Shown here in pieces: positions 51,186 through 62,928 of a DNA stretch of 64,000 nucleotides; positions within the stretch are counted from its first letter, which is position 1; each line of letters opens with the position of its first letter. A program made the position numbers and the translations under genes. This DNA is from Vibrio tapetis subsp. quintayensis (GTDB lineage: Bacteria > Pseudomonadota > Gammaproteobacteria > Enterobacterales > Vibrionaceae), in contig NZ_JAUFQV010000006.1 of NCBI RefSeq assembly GCF_030409945.1, forward strand, positions 62,001 through 126,000. Reading direction: 5' to 3'. The notes under the pieces were generated by a model. It ran no database searches, was not told the origin of the DNA, and saw only the letters and a program-made list of their open reading frames with translations.

Positions 51186-51536
51186 TTATCCACAAAATTG
51201 TTGCTGTGGGTAACTTGGTTGATAAGTTGTTTTTATTCAGGGGAATAACGCTGTTAGCGAAGATCTTTTGGGTTAGAGTAGCTCTATCTTGGCCACTTAA
51301 TGTTATTTAAGTTATTGTTATTTTAGTGATTTTCGTTGTTTCTATAATTAACTTAGAATGAAAATAAAGATCTTTAAGTGGGTTTTTATTGATCCTCATC
51401 ATTTATTCAAACTGTGTTTAACTTTTCAAATCCTAGTAATGTATGCTGCGAAAACAGATTTTTTCCACATACAGCACTTTTTGCGAAACAGCTCATAATT
51501 TTGATGGTAAATGGCCTGTGGGTAACCTTATTCACT
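51186..51536. promoter_or_regulatory. DnaA-box cluster, datA-like locus
   Basis: Two boxes match the strict consensus TTWTNCACA: TTATCCACA (51186-51194, plus) and TTTTCCACA (51461-51469, plus). Four more differ from TTATNCACA at one base: TTACCCACA on minus at 51205-51213 and 51517-51525, TTAAACACA on minus at 51413-51421, and TTATTCACT at 51528-51536. The middle (51296-51420) is very AT-rich. No gene lies in 51082-51543. E. coli datA, where DnaA-ATP is titrated and hydrolysed, lies between the glyVXY tRNAs and queG, the same position. I saw no clear IHF site. Confidence 0.6.
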
Positions 51537-51543
51537 GGTTATG

Positions 51544-52656
51544 CTAGGCGTCTCTCGGTAAGCCTTTCTCTACGATGCGTATTAAGCGTTCCTTTTTCCT
51601 ATCTCGAACAGGAACTTGAGCTAATTGCTGTTCAATAGCCCAATGAATGTGAATATCCAGATTGTCAGAAATAGATAACCTGGTGTGGAGAGCGTCGATG
51701 TTACTTTGAGAGTAAGGAGCGTTTCCAAGAGCGATGGCGATGTTTCGTAGCCATTGAACATGGCCGATACGACGGATAGCCGAACCTTCCATTCTCTTCA
51801 TGAACTCTTCTTCTGTCCAAGAGAAAAGTACGGTCAGTTCTGTAGAATTCAGTGTCGGCCTACGGTGAAAGTCACTCTTTTCGGTAATTTGACCGTGTTT
51901 GTTCCACGGACAAACTAATTGGCAATCGTCGCAGCCGTAGATTCTATTGCCAATTAAAGACCGCAGCTCTTCGGGGATGACGCCATCTAACTCTATCGTG
52001 AGGTAGGAAATACATTTTCTAGCATCGACAACACCGTCAGAGATAATAGCTCCTGTTGGACAAGAAGTGATGCAGGCAGTACATTTACCGCATTGATCTT
52101 GTAATGGGGTATCAACAGGTAGGGGGATATCAACCAGCAGTTCGCCGAGAAAAAACCAAGACCCGGCATGAGGGTTGATAATGAGAGAATGCTTGCCACT
52201 CCAACCTAGCCCGGCTTTTTGCGCCAATGGGCGTTCTAGGATCGGTGCTGAGTCGACAAATGGGCGATAGCCTAATTCCCTCACTTCTTGTTCTATTTTT
52301 TGTCCCAATTTCTTCAGTTGATTGCGCACGAGCTTGTGGTAATCACGCCCTAGCGCATAGCGGCTAATATATCCTTGGTTTAGATTTTTCAAGTTAGACG
52401 CAAATTGTGCTTCAGGTGGAAGGTAATCCATTCGCACACTAATGACCCGTAAAGTCCCTGGTAAGAGTTCATCAGGCCGTGCGCGCATCATGCCATGGCG
52501 AGCCATCCAATCCATTTGACCGTGGTAACCAGCATCTAACCAGCTCTGTAAGCTCGCTTCATGCTGTGATAGGTCAATATCGCAGATACCAACACCTTGG
52601 AAGCCGAGTTCGATTCCCCATTGTTTTATTTTGTCTGCGAGTTCGGAATAATTCAT
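51544..52656 (-). CDS. queG: Epoxyqueuosine reductase QueG
   Basis: A cobalamin-dependent iron-sulfur enzyme for the last step of queuosine synthesis in tRNA. Two ferredoxin-like cluster motifs, CGKCTACITSCP and CDDCQLVCPWN, are intact. The C-terminal part (about 280-370) contains a HEAT-like region. 370 aa (E. coli 379). It is divergent from tsaE; in E. coli nnr lies between, and here it is absent from this place. Confidence 0.96.
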   Translation of the reverse strand: MNYSELADKIKQWGIELGFQGVGICDIDLSQHEASLQSWLDAGYHGQMDWMARHGMMRARPDELLPGTLRVISVRMDYLPPEAQFASNLKNLNQGYISRYALGRDYHKLVRNQLKKLGQKIEQEVRELGYRPFVDSAPILERPLAQKAGLGWSGKHSLIINPHAGSWFFLGELLVDIPLPVDTPLQDQCGKCTACITSCPTGAIISDGVVDARKCISYLTIELDGVIPEELRSLIGNRIYGCDDCQLVCPWNKHGQITEKSDFHRRPTLNSTELTVLFSWTEEEFMKRMEGSAIRRIGHVQWLRNIAIALGNAPYSQSNIDALHTRLSISDNLDIHIHWAIEQQLAQVPVRDRKKERLIRIVEKGLPRDA

Positions 52657-52903
52657 AATATGACTGAGCGAAAATTGGGCGAGGATCTTAACTGATCCTT
52701 AAGTTTGGATCTATCAAATTAGATGTAATTCATCAGATGTTCAGGCCAGAATGGGCTTTAGTTTTCTATTTTTTGATTTTTCTTAACAGATAAGCGCTTG
52801 TCTCTCAAAAGCAACACGGTTTACTATTCGCTATCAATTGATTTTTATATAGTCGATAGCTTATTAAGTCGGCTTAAATTAGTAACTTTGGAACATGCAT
52901 TAA

Positions 52904-53368
52904 ATGAACATAAAACAATTCACGTTAAAAGATGAACAAGCCACCGTTCTGCTAGGGACAAATTTAGCGCAAGCATGTTGCCAACAAACCACGATTTACT
53001 TACATGGTGATTTAGGGGCAGGCAAGACAACATTTAGTCGTGGATTCGTCAGGGCGCTTGGTCACAATGGCAATGTAAAAAGTCCGACGTACACACTTGT
53101 TGAGCCCTACGAACTTGAGCAATGGCAAGTTTATCATTTCGATCTTTACCGTCTTGCTGATCCCGAAGAACTCGAATTTATGGGTATCCGCGATTATTTT
53201 ACCGACGATGCAATCTGTTTGGTTGAATGGCCTGAAAAGGGCGAAGGCTTATTACCTAATCCAGATATTGATTTAGAAATGAAATATATGGGTGAACAAC
53301 GCACAGTGACGCTAACGGCTAATACTGAATATGGACAGAGTTTGCTTAGTAACTTGGAGTTATGTTGA
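52904..53368 (+). CDS. tsaE: tRNA threonylcarbamoyladenosine synthesis ATPase TsaE
   Basis: ATPase partner of TsaB and TsaD in making t6A37 in tRNA. Walker [14 protein letters not shown] is near residue 35-47; [11 protein letters not shown] and [18 protein letters not shown] are family motifs. 154 aa. The gene overlaps amiB by 7 bases. The SD is weak. Confidence 0.96.
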   Translation: MNIKQFTLKDEQATVLLGTNLAQACCQQTTIYLHGDLGAGKTTFSRGFVRALGHNGNVKSPTYTLVEPYELEQWQVYHFDLYRLADPEELEFMGIRDYFTDDAICLVEWPEKGEGLLPNPDIDLEMKYMGEQRTVTLTANTEYGQSLLSNLELC

Positions 53369-55071
53369 TTTATAGGCAATTTAGAGCCCTTATTGGGCTG
53401 TGTTTTTTGGTGGCATTTTTGGGTTCGTTTTCAGCGTATGCGAATGAACTAGAGGGTGTTCGTGTTTGGCCATCGCCAGATGAAACTCGTGTGGTGATCG
53501 ATTTAAAAGCGGAAGCCGATTATAGCTATTTTACGCTTTCTAGCCCGGGAAGGTTGGTTGTCGATTTAAAGCAGACGACATTAAATACCAAGTTACCGAT
53601 TAATGTGTCTGACTCGGCTGTACTCAAAAAAGTTCGCAAGAGTAGCCCGCCGAATAAAGAGACGTATCGACTGGTTTTTGAATTAAAGAGTAATGTCACA
53701 GCCAAACTCTTTAAGTTAAGCCCGACACCTGGTGGTCAATATGGTCACCGATTGGTGATCGATTTACCTCACAGTAATGTGAGTAGAGTAAAACCTAAAC
53801 CCGTTTCTCAACCTGCGGCCAGCACCACCGCGAGTAAGCATGCCTCATCGTTGCGAGGCAGTGCCGACATTATTGTTGCCATTGATCCAGGGCATGGAGG
53901 CGAAGACCCAGGTTCGATTGGCCCTAGCAGAAAGTATGAAAAACATACGACCATGACGGTATCGAATAAATTGGCGGCGGAGCTAAACAAGGTTCCAGGG
54001 ATTAAAGCCGTATTGACTCGAAAAGGCGACTATTTCGTTAATTTGAATAAGCGCTCTGAAATTGCGCGAAAAAATAAAGCGCACTTGTTGGTCTCGGTTC
54101 ATGCCGACAGCTTTCGCTCCCCACAGCCTAGAGGGGGGTCTGTCTTTGTGTTAAACATGCGCCGAGCCAACAGTGAAATTGCACGGTGGGTAGAAAAACA
54201 CGAAGAGCAATCTGAGCTTCTAGGCGGTGCCGGTGAGGTATTGTCGCGAGTAGGTGATGATAAAAATGTAAGTCAAACCTTACTGGATCTTAAATTTAGC
54301 CATTCACAAAAAGAGGGCTATAAGGTGGCAACGAACATCTTGAAAGAGATGGGGAAGGTGACGCGTTTACATAAAAAAGAACCGGTGCACGCTAGTTTGG
54401 CGGTATTGAAATCTCCAGACATTCCATCAGTACTGGTTGAGACTGGCTTTATATCGAATCCAACAGAAGAGAAGTTACTGTTCCAACGTTCTCATCAGCA
54501 GAAATTGGCCAACGCACTGGCAAAAGCCATTGTCGATTACTTTGAAGAAAACCCACCGGAGGGCACGCTACTCGCTAACCGTGGTGCGGAGATAAAACAC
54601 AAAGTGAAGCGTGGTGAGTATTTGGGTAAAATTGCCGCTCAATACGGAGTGACGACGAGCTCAATTAAAACAGCGAATAAATTGAAGTCAGACAGTCTAG
54701 CCGTCGGTCAGGTGCTGACGATTCCTAACGGTAGTGTCACGGGGAGTGAGACAGTTTCGACTCAAGTCATTACCCATACGGTTAAGTCCGGTGAGTATTT
54801 AGGAAAGATTGCGGACAAGTACAAGGTGTCTGTGTCGAGTATTCAAAAACAGAATAACCTAAAAACATCGACGTTGAAGGTCGGGCAGAAACTTAAAATT
54901 TCTGTGAAAGTAAAAGACAAACCGATCGTTAAACACAAAGTGGCTCGTGGTGAATACTTAGGTAAAATCTCGAGTCGTTATGGTGTGACCAATGCCGCTA
55001 TTAGAAAGGTCAATAATCTTAAGTCAGATCAGTTAGCGATAGGCCAAATTTTAATAATACCGAGTAAATAA
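53362..55071 (+). CDS. amiB: N-acetylmuramoyl-L-alanine amidase AmiB with three LysM repeats
   Basis: A periplasmic zinc amidase that splits septal peptidoglycan for daughter cell separation. Signal peptide (about 1-27), AMIN domain (about 28-130), Amidase_3 catalytic domain (about 170-400; [28 protein letters not shown]), and three LysM repeats starting near 412, 470 and 524 (each with GEYLGKI). E. coli AmiB has no LysM; LysM in this gene is typical of vibrios. Overlaps mutL by one base. Confidence 0.95.
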   Translation: MLIYRQFRALIGLCFLVAFLGSFSAYANELEGVRVWPSPDETRVVIDLKAEADYSYFTLSSPGRLVVDLKQTTLNTKLPINVSDSAVLKKVRKSSPPNKETYRLVFELKSNVTAKLFKLSPTPGGQYGHRLVIDLPHSNVSRVKPKPVSQPAASTTASKHASSLRGSADIIVAIDPGHGGEDPGSIGPSRKYEKHTTMTVSNKLAAELNKVPGIKAVLTRKGDYFVNLNKRSEIARKNKAHLLVSVHADSFRSPQPRGGSVFVLNMRRANSEIARWVEKHEEQSELLGGAGEVLSRVGDDKNVSQTLLDLKFSHSQKEGYKVATNILKEMGKVTRLHKKEPVHASLAVLKSPDIPSVLVETGFISNPTEEKLLFQRSHQQKLANALAKAIVDYFEENPPEGTLLANRGAEIKHKVKRGEYLGKIAAQYGVTTSSIKTANKLKSDSLAVGQVLTIPNGSVTGSETVSTQVITHTVKSGEYLGKIADKYKVSVSSIQKQNNLKTSTLKVGQKLKISVKVKDKPIVKHKVARGEYLGKISSRYGVTNAAIRKVNNLKSDQLAIGQILIIPSK

Positions 55072-57152
55072 TGACGATTAAAATTTTACCAGCACGATTA
55101 GCCAACCAAATTGCCGCAGGAGAAGTGGTAGAGCGTCCTGCGTCGGTCGTTAAGGAGCTGGTAGAAAATAGTTTGGATTCTGGCGCGACTCGAATCGATA
55201 TTGACATTGAGAAGGGCGGAAGCAAACTCATTCGCGTTAGAGATAACGGCAAAGGTATTGTTAAGGATGAACTAGGATTAGCACTGAGTCGACATGCGAC
55301 GTCTAAGATCCATTCTTTAGATGACTTAGAAGCGATTGTTAGTCTCGGATTTCGTGGTGAAGCGCTAGCCAGTATCAGTTCGGTTTCTCGGTTAACCATG
55401 ACGTCTCGCCCAGCGACTCAAGATCAAGCTTGGTCGGCTTACAGCGAAGGCCGAGACATGGCGGTAAAGTTACAACCAACGGCACATCCAATTGGTACGT
55501 CCGTTGAAGTATTAGATTTATTCTTCAACACGCCAGCGAGACGTAAATTTTTGCGGACTGAGAAAACTGAGTTCGCTCATATTGATGAGTTGTTGAAGCG
55601 TATCGCGTTGAGTCGATTTGATGTGACGATTAATATTCGACATAACGGAAAAATGGTCCGCCAATATCGAGCGGCCAAAACAGATAAACAAGCGGAAGCT
55701 AGGATCTCAGCCGTATGTGGCAGTGCTTTTGTGCGTCATATGCTCAAGATAGAGCTAGAGCATCAAGAGTTGAAATTACATGGGTGGGTGACGACGCCTG
55801 AAGGTGCACGTCAACAGAGTGACTTGCAGTACTGCTATGTGAATGGCCGTATGATGCGTGACAAGTTGATCAATCATGCGATCAGACAAAGCTATGAAAA
55901 CAGCTTAAGGCCAGAACAATTTGCAACGTTTGTGTTGTTTATTGAGCTAGACCCACATCAAGTTGATGTTAACGTTCATCCAGCCAAACACGAGGTACGT
56001 TTCCATCAAGCTAGGTTAGTGCATGACTTTATTTATCAGGCATTAAGTGACGCATTAGCACAAAGCGAGCATATTGAGCCAGCACAAGTTCGTCACAGTG
56101 CTTACGCTCAACCTACTGACACTCAATGTGCTGACACCTTAGAAAATAGCGCTCAGCACATTGAAACTACCGAACATCCGATGGACGATCGCTCTTTTCA
56201 GTCTCAATCGCAGCCGTCGTCGGAGCGTGCGCTCAACACCATAGCGAATAACCCTAGCTATCCGAACAAAGCAGACCATATATCTGAGCCTCGTAGCCCA
56301 TTTAGTTATCAATCGGGCGAACAGTCGGAACATTCCAGCCCAAGTGATTCCTCAATCAAATCGCCAGAATGGCAAAAGCAAGCACAGGCTAATAAGCGAG
56401 CAATAGGCAAGGGCTCAGTTTATAAGATGCCAGATGCCCCAACGAAGCAACAGGTGCGGGCGTATACCGAGCTTTTGAATGTTGTACCGACACAAAGTTC
56501 ACCCCATCGTGATGCGCCTATCTCTGACGTGGTTAATACTGATGAAGTAGTTAATACTAAGGCTGTAGGCTCAGGTGAAACAGCATCAGTGAGTGTAAAA
56601 ACACTGGGAAAAGCTATTTGTGTTGTGAGTGAACATTTCCTTTTGCTGCAATCTGAGCAAGGACCTGTGCTTTTGGATTTGTATCGAGCTGAATGGTATC
56701 GAACGCTTGGGCAGCTGTCGGTGAGAGAGCAGCCTTTGAAAGCACAGCCTCTATTAGTCCCTCTGGCAATGAAACTAGAAAAAGAGCTTTTGGTAAGAGC
56801 TAAGCTCAGTATGGAATTTTTAGCTGACTTTGGTATCCAACTGAGAGAGAAAGGTAATGATAGCATCATGGTAATGAGTGTTCCTCAACCATTAAGACAG
56901 CAAAACCTGCAACAGTTGCTTCCAGATCTGTTATCTTATTTAAATAGCAACAGTGAAATTTTTAACGAGCAGATAATTTCCAGTTGGCTGACGACCAGAA
57001 TCACAACGATTAAAGATGCTTACACGCAATCTGAGGCATTACAGATACTTTCAGATGTAGAGCACCTTTGGCATGGCAAATTGCCATTACATGATACGGC
57101 GTTGGTGCAATTGGTTGATTTTACTGCCACGATGATAGCATTTGATCAGTGA
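55071..57152 (+). CDS. mutL: DNA mismatch repair protein MutL
   Basis: Couples MutS mismatch recognition to MutH nicking and UvrD. GHKL ATPase motifs [18 protein letters not shown] and [15 protein letters not shown] lie in the first 110 residues. A long Ser/Gln/Glu-rich linker (about 345-500) joins the C-terminal dimerisation domain. No DQHAX2EX4E endonuclease motif is seen, as in MutH-containing bacteria. 693 aa. The start overlaps the amiB stop (TAATG) and the end overlaps miaA (TGATG). Confidence 0.97.
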   Translation: MTIKILPARLANQIAAGEVVERPASVVKELVENSLDSGATRIDIDIEKGGSKLIRVRDNGKGIVKDELGLALSRHATSKIHSLDDLEAIVSLGFRGEALASISSVSRLTMTSRPATQDQAWSAYSEGRDMAVKLQPTAHPIGTSVEVLDLFFNTPARRKFLRTEKTEFAHIDELLKRIALSRFDVTINIRHNGKMVRQYRAAKTDKQAEARISAVCGSAFVRHMLKIELEHQELKLHGWVTTPEGARQQSDLQYCYVNGRMMRDKLINHAIRQSYENSLRPEQFATFVLFIELDPHQVDVNVHPAKHEVRFHQARLVHDFIYQALSDALAQSEHIEPAQVRHSAYAQPTDTQCADTLENSAQHIETTEHPMDDRSFQSQSQPSSERALNTIANNPSYPNKADHISEPRSPFSYQSGEQSEHSSPSDSSIKSPEWQKQAQANKRAIGKGSVYKMPDAPTKQQVRAYTELLNVVPTQSSPHRDAPISDVVNTDEVVNTKAVGSGETASVSVKTLGKAICVVSEHFLLLQSEQGPVLLDLYRAEWYRTLGQLSVREQPLKAQPLLVPLAMKLEKELLVRAKLSMEFLADFGIQLREKGNDSIMVMSVPQPLRQQNLQQLLPDLLSYLNSNSEIFNEQIISSWLTTRITTIKDAYTQSEALQILSDVEHLWHGKLPLHDTALVQLVDFTATMIAFDQ

Positions 57153-58084
57153 TGAATGACAAACTACCTTTAGCCCTGTTTTTGATGGGGCCGACAGCGT
57201 CAGGTAAAACGGACCTAGCCATACGCATAAGACAAAAATATCCAGTTGAGATCATTAGCGTAGATTCTGCTTTGATCTATAAAGATATGGATATAGGCAC
57301 CGCTAAACCGGATGAACATGAGTTGGCATTAGCGCCTCATCGCTTGATTAATATCTTAGATCCTAAAGACGCGTATTCCGCGGCAGATTTCCGCAAAGAT
57401 GCCATTGCTGAAATGGGCCGAATTGTCGCTGATGGCAAAATACCAATGCTGGTCGGTGGCACAATGCTTTATTACAAAGCATTACTTGAAGGTTTGTCGC
57501 CATTACCTGCGGCAGATCCCGAAATTCGCGAGCAAATTGAACAACAAGCATTGACGCATGGTTGGTCGGTGATGCACGATGAATTGAAATCTATAGATCC
57601 AGTTTCAGCAGAAAGAATTCACCCTAATGATCCACAAAGGTTATCTAGGGCATTGGAAGTTTATAGAATTTCAGGTAAAACTTTAACTGAGTTAACTCAA
57701 CAGAAAGGTGAACCATTGCCTTATAGAGTTAAACAGTTTGCAATAGCTCCCAAGGAAAGGGCTGAACTCCACCGCCGAATTGAATTGCGCTTTGACAAAA
57801 TGATCGAAGCGGGATTTGAAGAAGAAGTGAAGGCGTTATACGCTAGAAACGATCTTCACCCAGAATTACCATCTATTCGATGTGTAGGGTATAGGCAGAT
57901 GTGGGAATATTTGGATGGAAATTGCAGTTTGGATGAAGCGGTATTTCGCGGAGTCTGTGCAACCCGTCAATTAGCCAAGCGACAAATTACCTGGTTGCGC
58001 AGCTGGGATAATTTAACTTGGTTGGATAGCGAGAACATTGAACACGCCGTTGAAACTCTATCTGATGCGATAGCAACCGATTAG
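57152..58084 (+). CDS. miaA: tRNA dimethylallyltransferase MiaA
   Basis: Adds the isopentenyl group to A37 of tRNAs reading U-starting codons. P-loop [11 protein letters not shown] and [19 protein letters not shown], with [15 protein letters not shown] near the C-terminus. A GTG three bases upstream (57149) is possible, but the ATG at 57152 matches homologs (310 aa). It forms an operon with hfq and hflX as in E. coli. Confidence 0.97.
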   Translation: MNDKLPLALFLMGPTASGKTDLAIRIRQKYPVEIISVDSALIYKDMDIGTAKPDEHELALAPHRLINILDPKDAYSAADFRKDAIAEMGRIVADGKIPMLVGGTMLYYKALLEGLSPLPAADPEIREQIEQQALTHGWSVMHDELKSIDPVSAERIHPNDPQRLSRALEVYRISGKTLTELTQQKGEPLPYRVKQFAIAPKERAELHRRIELRFDKMIEAGFEEEVKALYARNDLHPELPSIRCVGYRQMWEYLDGNCSLDEAVFRGVCATRQLAKRQITWLRSWDNLTWLDSENIEHAVETLSDAIATD

Positions 58085-58199
58085 TTTGCACGTGTATAAT
58101 GCGATCGTTTTTGCGCATGTTTCATTTAGCTTGGATGCAAGAAACAGCTCACTAAATAGCTAAATAATACTAAAACAACAATCAAATAAGGAAAATAAA

Positions 58200-58466
58200 A
58201 TGGCTAAGGGGCAGTCTTTACAAGACCCGTTTTTGAACGCGCTTCGTCGTGAACGTGTACCAGTTTCAATCTACCTAGTGAATGGTATCAAACTTCAAGG
58301 TCAGATTGAGTCTTTCGATCAATTCGTGATCCTGCTGAAAAACACTGTGAATCAAATGGTGTACAAGCATGCGATTTCTACTGTAGTTCCTGCTCGCGCA
58401 GTGACGCACCACAGTGCAACAGAACGCGCTCCATCTGAGCGTCCACAAGAGAAATCTGAAGATTAA
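58200..58466 (+). CDS. hfq: RNA chaperone Hfq
   Basis: A hexameric Sm-like protein that pairs small RNAs (such as Qrr) with mRNAs. Sm1 ([20 protein letters not shown]) and Sm2 ([12 protein letters not shown]) are conserved. The C-terminal tail is short (88 aa against 102 in E. coli). Through Qrr RNAs it should also control aphA in this window. Confidence 0.99.
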   Translation: MAKGQSLQDPFLNALRRERVPVSIYLVNGIKLQGQIESFDQFVILLKNTVNQMVYKHAISTVVPARAVTHHSATERAPSERPQEKSED

Positions 58467-58495
58467 TAATAGTACTTTGGTAAGGAGTTGAATGC

Positions 58496-59785
58496 TTGTT
58501 TGACCGTTATGAAGCCGGTGAACAGGCTGTACTTGTTCATATCAACTTCACGCAAGAAGGCGAGTGGGAAGATCTAGCTGAATGTGAGATGTTAGTTTCT
58601 TCTGCTGGGGTGCAGACACTGCAAGTGGTTACTGGCAGCCGTCAAGCCCCACACTCGAAATACTATGTTGGAGAGGGTAAAGCTCAAGAGATCGCACAAG
58701 TGGTGAAAACGACGGGTGCAGAAATCGTGATCTTCAATCATGCCCTCTCTCCTGCCCAAGAGCGTAACTTAGAGCAACTTTTTGAATGTCGAGTATTAGA
58801 CCGTACAGGTCTGATTTTGGACATATTCGCTCAACGTGCTCGAACCCATGAAGGTAAAATGCAGGTAGAGTTGGCGCAATTACGCCATATCTCGACGCGA
58901 TTAATTCGTGGTTGGACGCACCTTGAAAGACAAAAAGGGGGCATTGGTTTACGTGGGCCAGGTGAGACTCAATTAGAGACTGACCGACGTCTATTGCGTG
59001 ATCGTATTAAAGCTATTCTTCGTCGCTTGGCAAAAGTGTCGAAACAGCGAGAACAAGGCCGCCGAGCTCGTAACCGAGCGGAAATTCCAACTATCTCACT
59101 CGTTGGTTACACCAACGCAGGAAAATCGACCTTATTTAACCGTATCACTGACGCTGGTGTTTATGCAGCGGACCAACTGTTTGCAACCTTAGACCCAACC
59201 CTGCGTAAACTAGAGTTGGCTGATGTAGGGCTAGCAATATTGGCAGATACCGTTGGATTTATACGTCATCTTCCTCATGATTTGGTTGCGGCATTTAAAG
59301 CCACCTTACAAGAAACGCAAGAAGCTGACATTTTGTTACATGTTGTTGATGCCAGTGATGAGCGTTTTCGTGAGAACATTCAAGCCGTCGATATCGTTTT
59401 AGAAGAAATTGAAGCGAATGACGTTCCATATTTAGTTGTGATGAACAAAATCGACAATATGGAAGGCCAAGAACCGAGAATCGAATATGACGAGGAAGGT
59501 GTTCCTCAACGTGTTTGGGTTTCGGCAATGGAAGGCATTGGGCTTGATTTACTTTTTGAAGCATTGACGAAACGTCTTGCTAGTCAGATGGTTCAGTATC
59601 GTTTGCGAATTCCGCCACAGTTTCAAGGCCGTTTTCGTAGTACTTTCTTTGAAATGAAGAGTATTCAACGAGAAGAATATGATATAGATGGTAACTTGTT
59701 GGTCGATATTCGAATGCAGCAAGTCGATTGGTCTAGACTAGAGAAAAGAGAAGGGGCAGTTTTGAGTGACTTTATAGTTACTTAA
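58496..59785 (+). CDS. hflX: Ribosome-associated GTPase HflX
   Basis: Splits and rescues stalled ribosomes under stress. GTPase motifs: G1 GYTNAGKST, G3 DTVGF, G4 NKID. N-terminal HflX domain with GPGETQLETDRR. 429 aa. TTG start at 58496 preceded by AAGGAG; an ATG at 58492 is out of frame. Follows hfq by 29 bases. Confidence 0.97.
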   Translation: MFDRYEAGEQAVLVHINFTQEGEWEDLAECEMLVSSAGVQTLQVVTGSRQAPHSKYYVGEGKAQEIAQVVKTTGAEIVIFNHALSPAQERNLEQLFECRVLDRTGLILDIFAQRARTHEGKMQVELAQLRHISTRLIRGWTHLERQKGGIGLRGPGETQLETDRRLLRDRIKAILRRLAKVSKQREQGRRARNRAEIPTISLVGYTNAGKSTLFNRITDAGVYAADQLFATLDPTLRKLELADVGLAILADTVGFIRHLPHDLVAAFKATLQETQEADILLHVVDASDERFRENIQAVDIVLEEIEANDVPYLVVMNKIDNMEGQEPRIEYDEEGVPQRVWVSAMEGIGLDLLFEALTKRLASQMVQYRLRIPPQFQGRFRSTFFEMKSIQREEYDIDGNLLVDIRMQQVDWSRLEKREGAVLSDFIVT

Positions 59786-59829
59786 ATGACTGCTACAGTA
59801 TAACGTCATATAAATGATGGAGCTTTCTA

Positions 59830-61020
59830 ATGGCGTGGAATGAGCCTGGAAATAACAACGGCAACGATGGCCGCGATAAAGACCCTTGGGGTAATAAGAA
59901 CAATCGTGGTGGTCGAGATCAAGGTCCGCCAGATTTGGACGAAGTATTTAGTAAATTGAGCCAAAAGCTGGGCGGAAAGTTTGGTAAGCGCGGTGGCAGT
60001 GGCAATGGCCCGTCTATCGGCGGCGGTGGCGCTGTTGGTGTAGGTCTTATTGCAGTAGTTGCGATCGTGGTTTGGGTTTTCGCTGGTTTCTATACCGTTG
60101 GCGAAGCTGAACGAGGTGTTGTACTGCGTTTAGGTAAATTCGATCGTATCGAGTCACCGGGCCTTAACTGGCACCCATACTTCATCGATGACTACAAAAC
60201 AGTCAACGTTCAAGCGATTCGTTCATTACGTGCATCAGGTACAATGCTGACCAAAGATGAAAACGTAGTGACCGTTGAAATGGGCGTTCAATACCGTGTG
60301 TCTGACCCATACAAATATCTGTATCGTGTGACTAATGCCGATGACAGTTTGCGCCAAGCAACAGATTCAGCACTTAGAGCGGTAATCGGTGATTCTTTGA
60401 TGGATAGCATCTTGACCAGTGGTCGTCAGCAAATTCGTCAAAGCACACAAGAAACATTGAACCGAATCATCGATAACTACGACATGGGCATCATGATTGT
60501 AGACGTCAACTTCCAGTCGGCTCGTCCGCCTGAGCAAGTAAAAGATGCATTTGATGATGCGATTGCGGCACGAGAAGATGAAGAGCGTTTTGAGCGTGAA
60601 GCAGAAGCTTACCGTAACGACATCTTGCCAAAAGCAACCGGTCGTGCAGAACGTCTGAAGAAAGAAGCTTTAGGTTACTCTGAGCGTACAGTTAATGGTG
60701 CATTAGGTGAAGTGGCTCAATTTGAGAAACTACTACCTGAATACCAAGCTGCACCTGAAGTAACGCGTAATCGTCTATACATCGATACGATGCAAGAAGT
60801 TTACTCGAATACTTCGAAAGTACTGATTGACTCTGAATCTAGCGGTAACTTGCTATACCTACCAATTGATAAAATTGCAGGGCAAGCGACGAACTCAACA
60901 TCAACCAATCGTAAAGCAACCTCTGCTTACGACCAAATTGAACTAGAATCGAGCGCAGATACTAACTCGTCGTCAAACTCTGACTCACGTTCTTCTACCT
61001 CACGTCAAGGGAGATACTAA
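59830..61020 (+). CDS. hflK: FtsH protease modulator HflK
   Basis: An SPFH-domain inner-membrane protein that assembles with HflC into a cage around FtsH. Gly/Asn-rich cytoplasmic N-terminus (MAWNEPGNNNGNDGRDKDPW), TM at about 73-95, then a periplasmic SPFH domain. Ser/Asn-rich C-terminus. 396 aa. Two bases before hflC. Confidence 0.97.
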   Translation: MAWNEPGNNNGNDGRDKDPWGNKNNRGGRDQGPPDLDEVFSKLSQKLGGKFGKRGGSGNGPSIGGGGAVGVGLIAVVAIVVWVFAGFYTVGEAERGVVLRLGKFDRIESPGLNWHPYFIDDYKTVNVQAIRSLRASGTMLTKDENVVTVEMGVQYRVSDPYKYLYRVTNADDSLRQATDSALRAVIGDSLMDSILTSGRQQIRQSTQETLNRIIDNYDMGIMIVDVNFQSARPPEQVKDAFDDAIAAREDEERFEREAEAYRNDILPKATGRAERLKKEALGYSERTVNGALGEVAQFEKLLPEYQAAPEVTRNRLYIDTMQEVYSNTSKVLIDSESSGNLLYLPIDKIAGQATNSTSTNRKATSAYDQIELESSADTNSSSNSDSRSSTSRQGRY

Positions 61021-61022
61021 TC

Positions 61023-62003
61023 ATGCGTAAGTTAATGATCCCTGTATTGGTGGTTGCGTTAGCTCTAATGCTGATGTCATTGTTCGTTATACCTGAAGGT
61101 GAGCGCGGCATCGTAATTCGTTTTGGCCGAGTGCTTAAAGATAGCAACGAAATCGCACGTATACACGAACCAGGTGTGCACTTTAAACTGCCAATGTTTG
61201 ATCGCGTTCATCGCCTAGATGCTCGTATTCAAACGATGGACGGACGTTCAGACCGCTTCGTAACTTCTGAGAAAAAAGACGTTATTATCGATACCTACGT
61301 GAAATGGCGTATTGAAGATTTCGGTCAGTTCTACTTGGCAACTGGTGGCGGTGACATACTGACTGCTGAAGCCTTGTTGGAGCGTAAAGTAACAGATGTA
61401 TTGCGTGCTGAAATCGGTTCGCGTGAAATTAAGCAGATTGTTTCTGGACCTAGAAACAAAGATGTATTGCCGACTTCACCTGACGATGCAGAAGTAACAA
61501 CTGAAGCTGCGAAAGAAGCGTTAGAGATCGATGGCGAACGCGACATCATTATGTCAAACGTACTGAGTGATACTCAAACGAGTGCGATGGGCGATTTGGG
61601 TGTTCGAGTGGTTGACTTCAGAATGAAGAAAATCAACCTGCCGGACAACATCAGTGATTCAATCTACAAGCGTATGCGTGCGGAGCGTGAATCAGTGGCT
61701 CGTAAGCACCGTTCTCAAGGTCGTGAAAAAGCCGAAGTCATTCGAGCTCAAGCGGAACTTGAAGTTGCTACAGTGATTGCAGAAGCGGATAAAACAGCAC
61801 GTGTTACGCGTGGTGATGCAGATGCAAAAGCGGCAGCTATTTACGCTGAATCATTCAGTAAAGACCCAGAGTTCTTTGGTTTCATGCGTTCGTTAAACGC
61901 GTATGAGAAATCATTCAGCAGCAAGAATGATATGCTCGTTCTTGATCCTAAGAGTGACTTCTTTAAGTACATGAATAGCGTTAATGGCGTTGCTGAAAAG
62001 TAA
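61023..62003 (+). CDS. hflC: FtsH protease modulator HflC
   Basis: Partner of HflK. N-terminal TM (MRKLMIPVLVVALALMLMSL), then SPFH domain (PEGERGIVIRFGRV, RVHRLDARIQTMDGR). 326 aa, E. coli 334. Confidence 0.97.
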   Translation: MRKLMIPVLVVALALMLMSLFVIPEGERGIVIRFGRVLKDSNEIARIHEPGVHFKLPMFDRVHRLDARIQTMDGRSDRFVTSEKKDVIIDTYVKWRIEDFGQFYLATGGGDILTAEALLERKVTDVLRAEIGSREIKQIVSGPRNKDVLPTSPDDAEVTTEAAKEALEIDGERDIIMSNVLSDTQTSAMGDLGVRVVDFRMKKINLPDNISDSIYKRMRAERESVARKHRSQGREKAEVIRAQAELEVATVIAEADKTARVTRGDADAKAAAIYAESFSKDPEFFGFMRSLNAYEKSFSSKNDMLVLDPKSDFFKYMNSVNGVAEK

Positions 62004-62020
62004 TCGTAATTAATTGAATG

Positions 62021-62050
62021 AAAGGCTCCTATAAATGGAGCCTTTTTTTT
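62021..62050 (+). terminator. Rho-independent terminator of hflKC
   Basis: AAAGGCTCC-tataaat-GGAGCCTTT plus T run. It separates hflC from the DUF2065 gene. Confidence 0.88.
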
Positions 62051-62066
62051 ACCTGAAGGAAACGAC

Positions 62067-62252
62067 ATGTCTCAATCGATTTGGCTAGCCATAGGGATCG
62101 TACTCATTGTGGAAGGATTAGGGCCATTAGTTGCGCCAAATGGCTGGCGACAAATGGTCGCTCAATTAAGCCAGCAACCGGATAACCAACTTAGAAGAGC
62201 CGGGGGCAGCCTAGTTGTCACTGGCGTTGTGATAGCGTTTATGGTTTCTTGA
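62067..62252 (+). CDS. yjeT: DUF2065 small membrane protein (YjeT family)
   Basis: A 61-aa protein with two hydrophobic helices (IWLAIGIVLIVEGLGPLVAP and GGSLVVTGVVIAFMVS). EGLGP and PDNxLRRxGG match YjeT. Function unknown; found after hflC as in E. coli. AAGGAAA precedes the ATG. Confidence 0.88.
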   Translation: MSQSIWLAIGIVLIVEGLGPLVAPNGWRQMVAQLSQQPDNQLRRAGGSLVVTGVVIAFMVS

Positions 62253-62314
62253 TGCCTCAAAGTAATTGATTTGTTTTGAGTTGTGTTTTTTTTCGTTTAA
62301 TTTTTACTCGCCAC

Positions 62315-62342
62315 TTGCATCAAAAACTGTGATCTGTATAAT
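62315..62342 (+). promoter_or_regulatory. Promoter of the S10 ribosomal protein operon
   Basis: TTGCAT (62315-62320), 16-bp spacer, perfect TATAAT (62337-62342), then GC-rich discriminator. A leader of about 250 nt follows. Confidence 0.8.
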
Positions 62343-62348
62343 GCACCG

Positions 62349-62914
<566 letters not shown>

Positions 62915-62928
62915 GGGAGATTAGAATA

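Noticed and set aside
51082..51543. Chromosomal replication origin
   Set aside because: Several DnaA boxes are present, but there is no dnaA, dnaN, mnmG or mioC nearby and no clear array of AT 13-mers. The datA position explains it better.
51414..51638. 74-aa plus-strand ORF overlapping the end of queG
   Set aside because: It has low-complexity sequence, no SD, and overlaps queG and the DnaA-box region.
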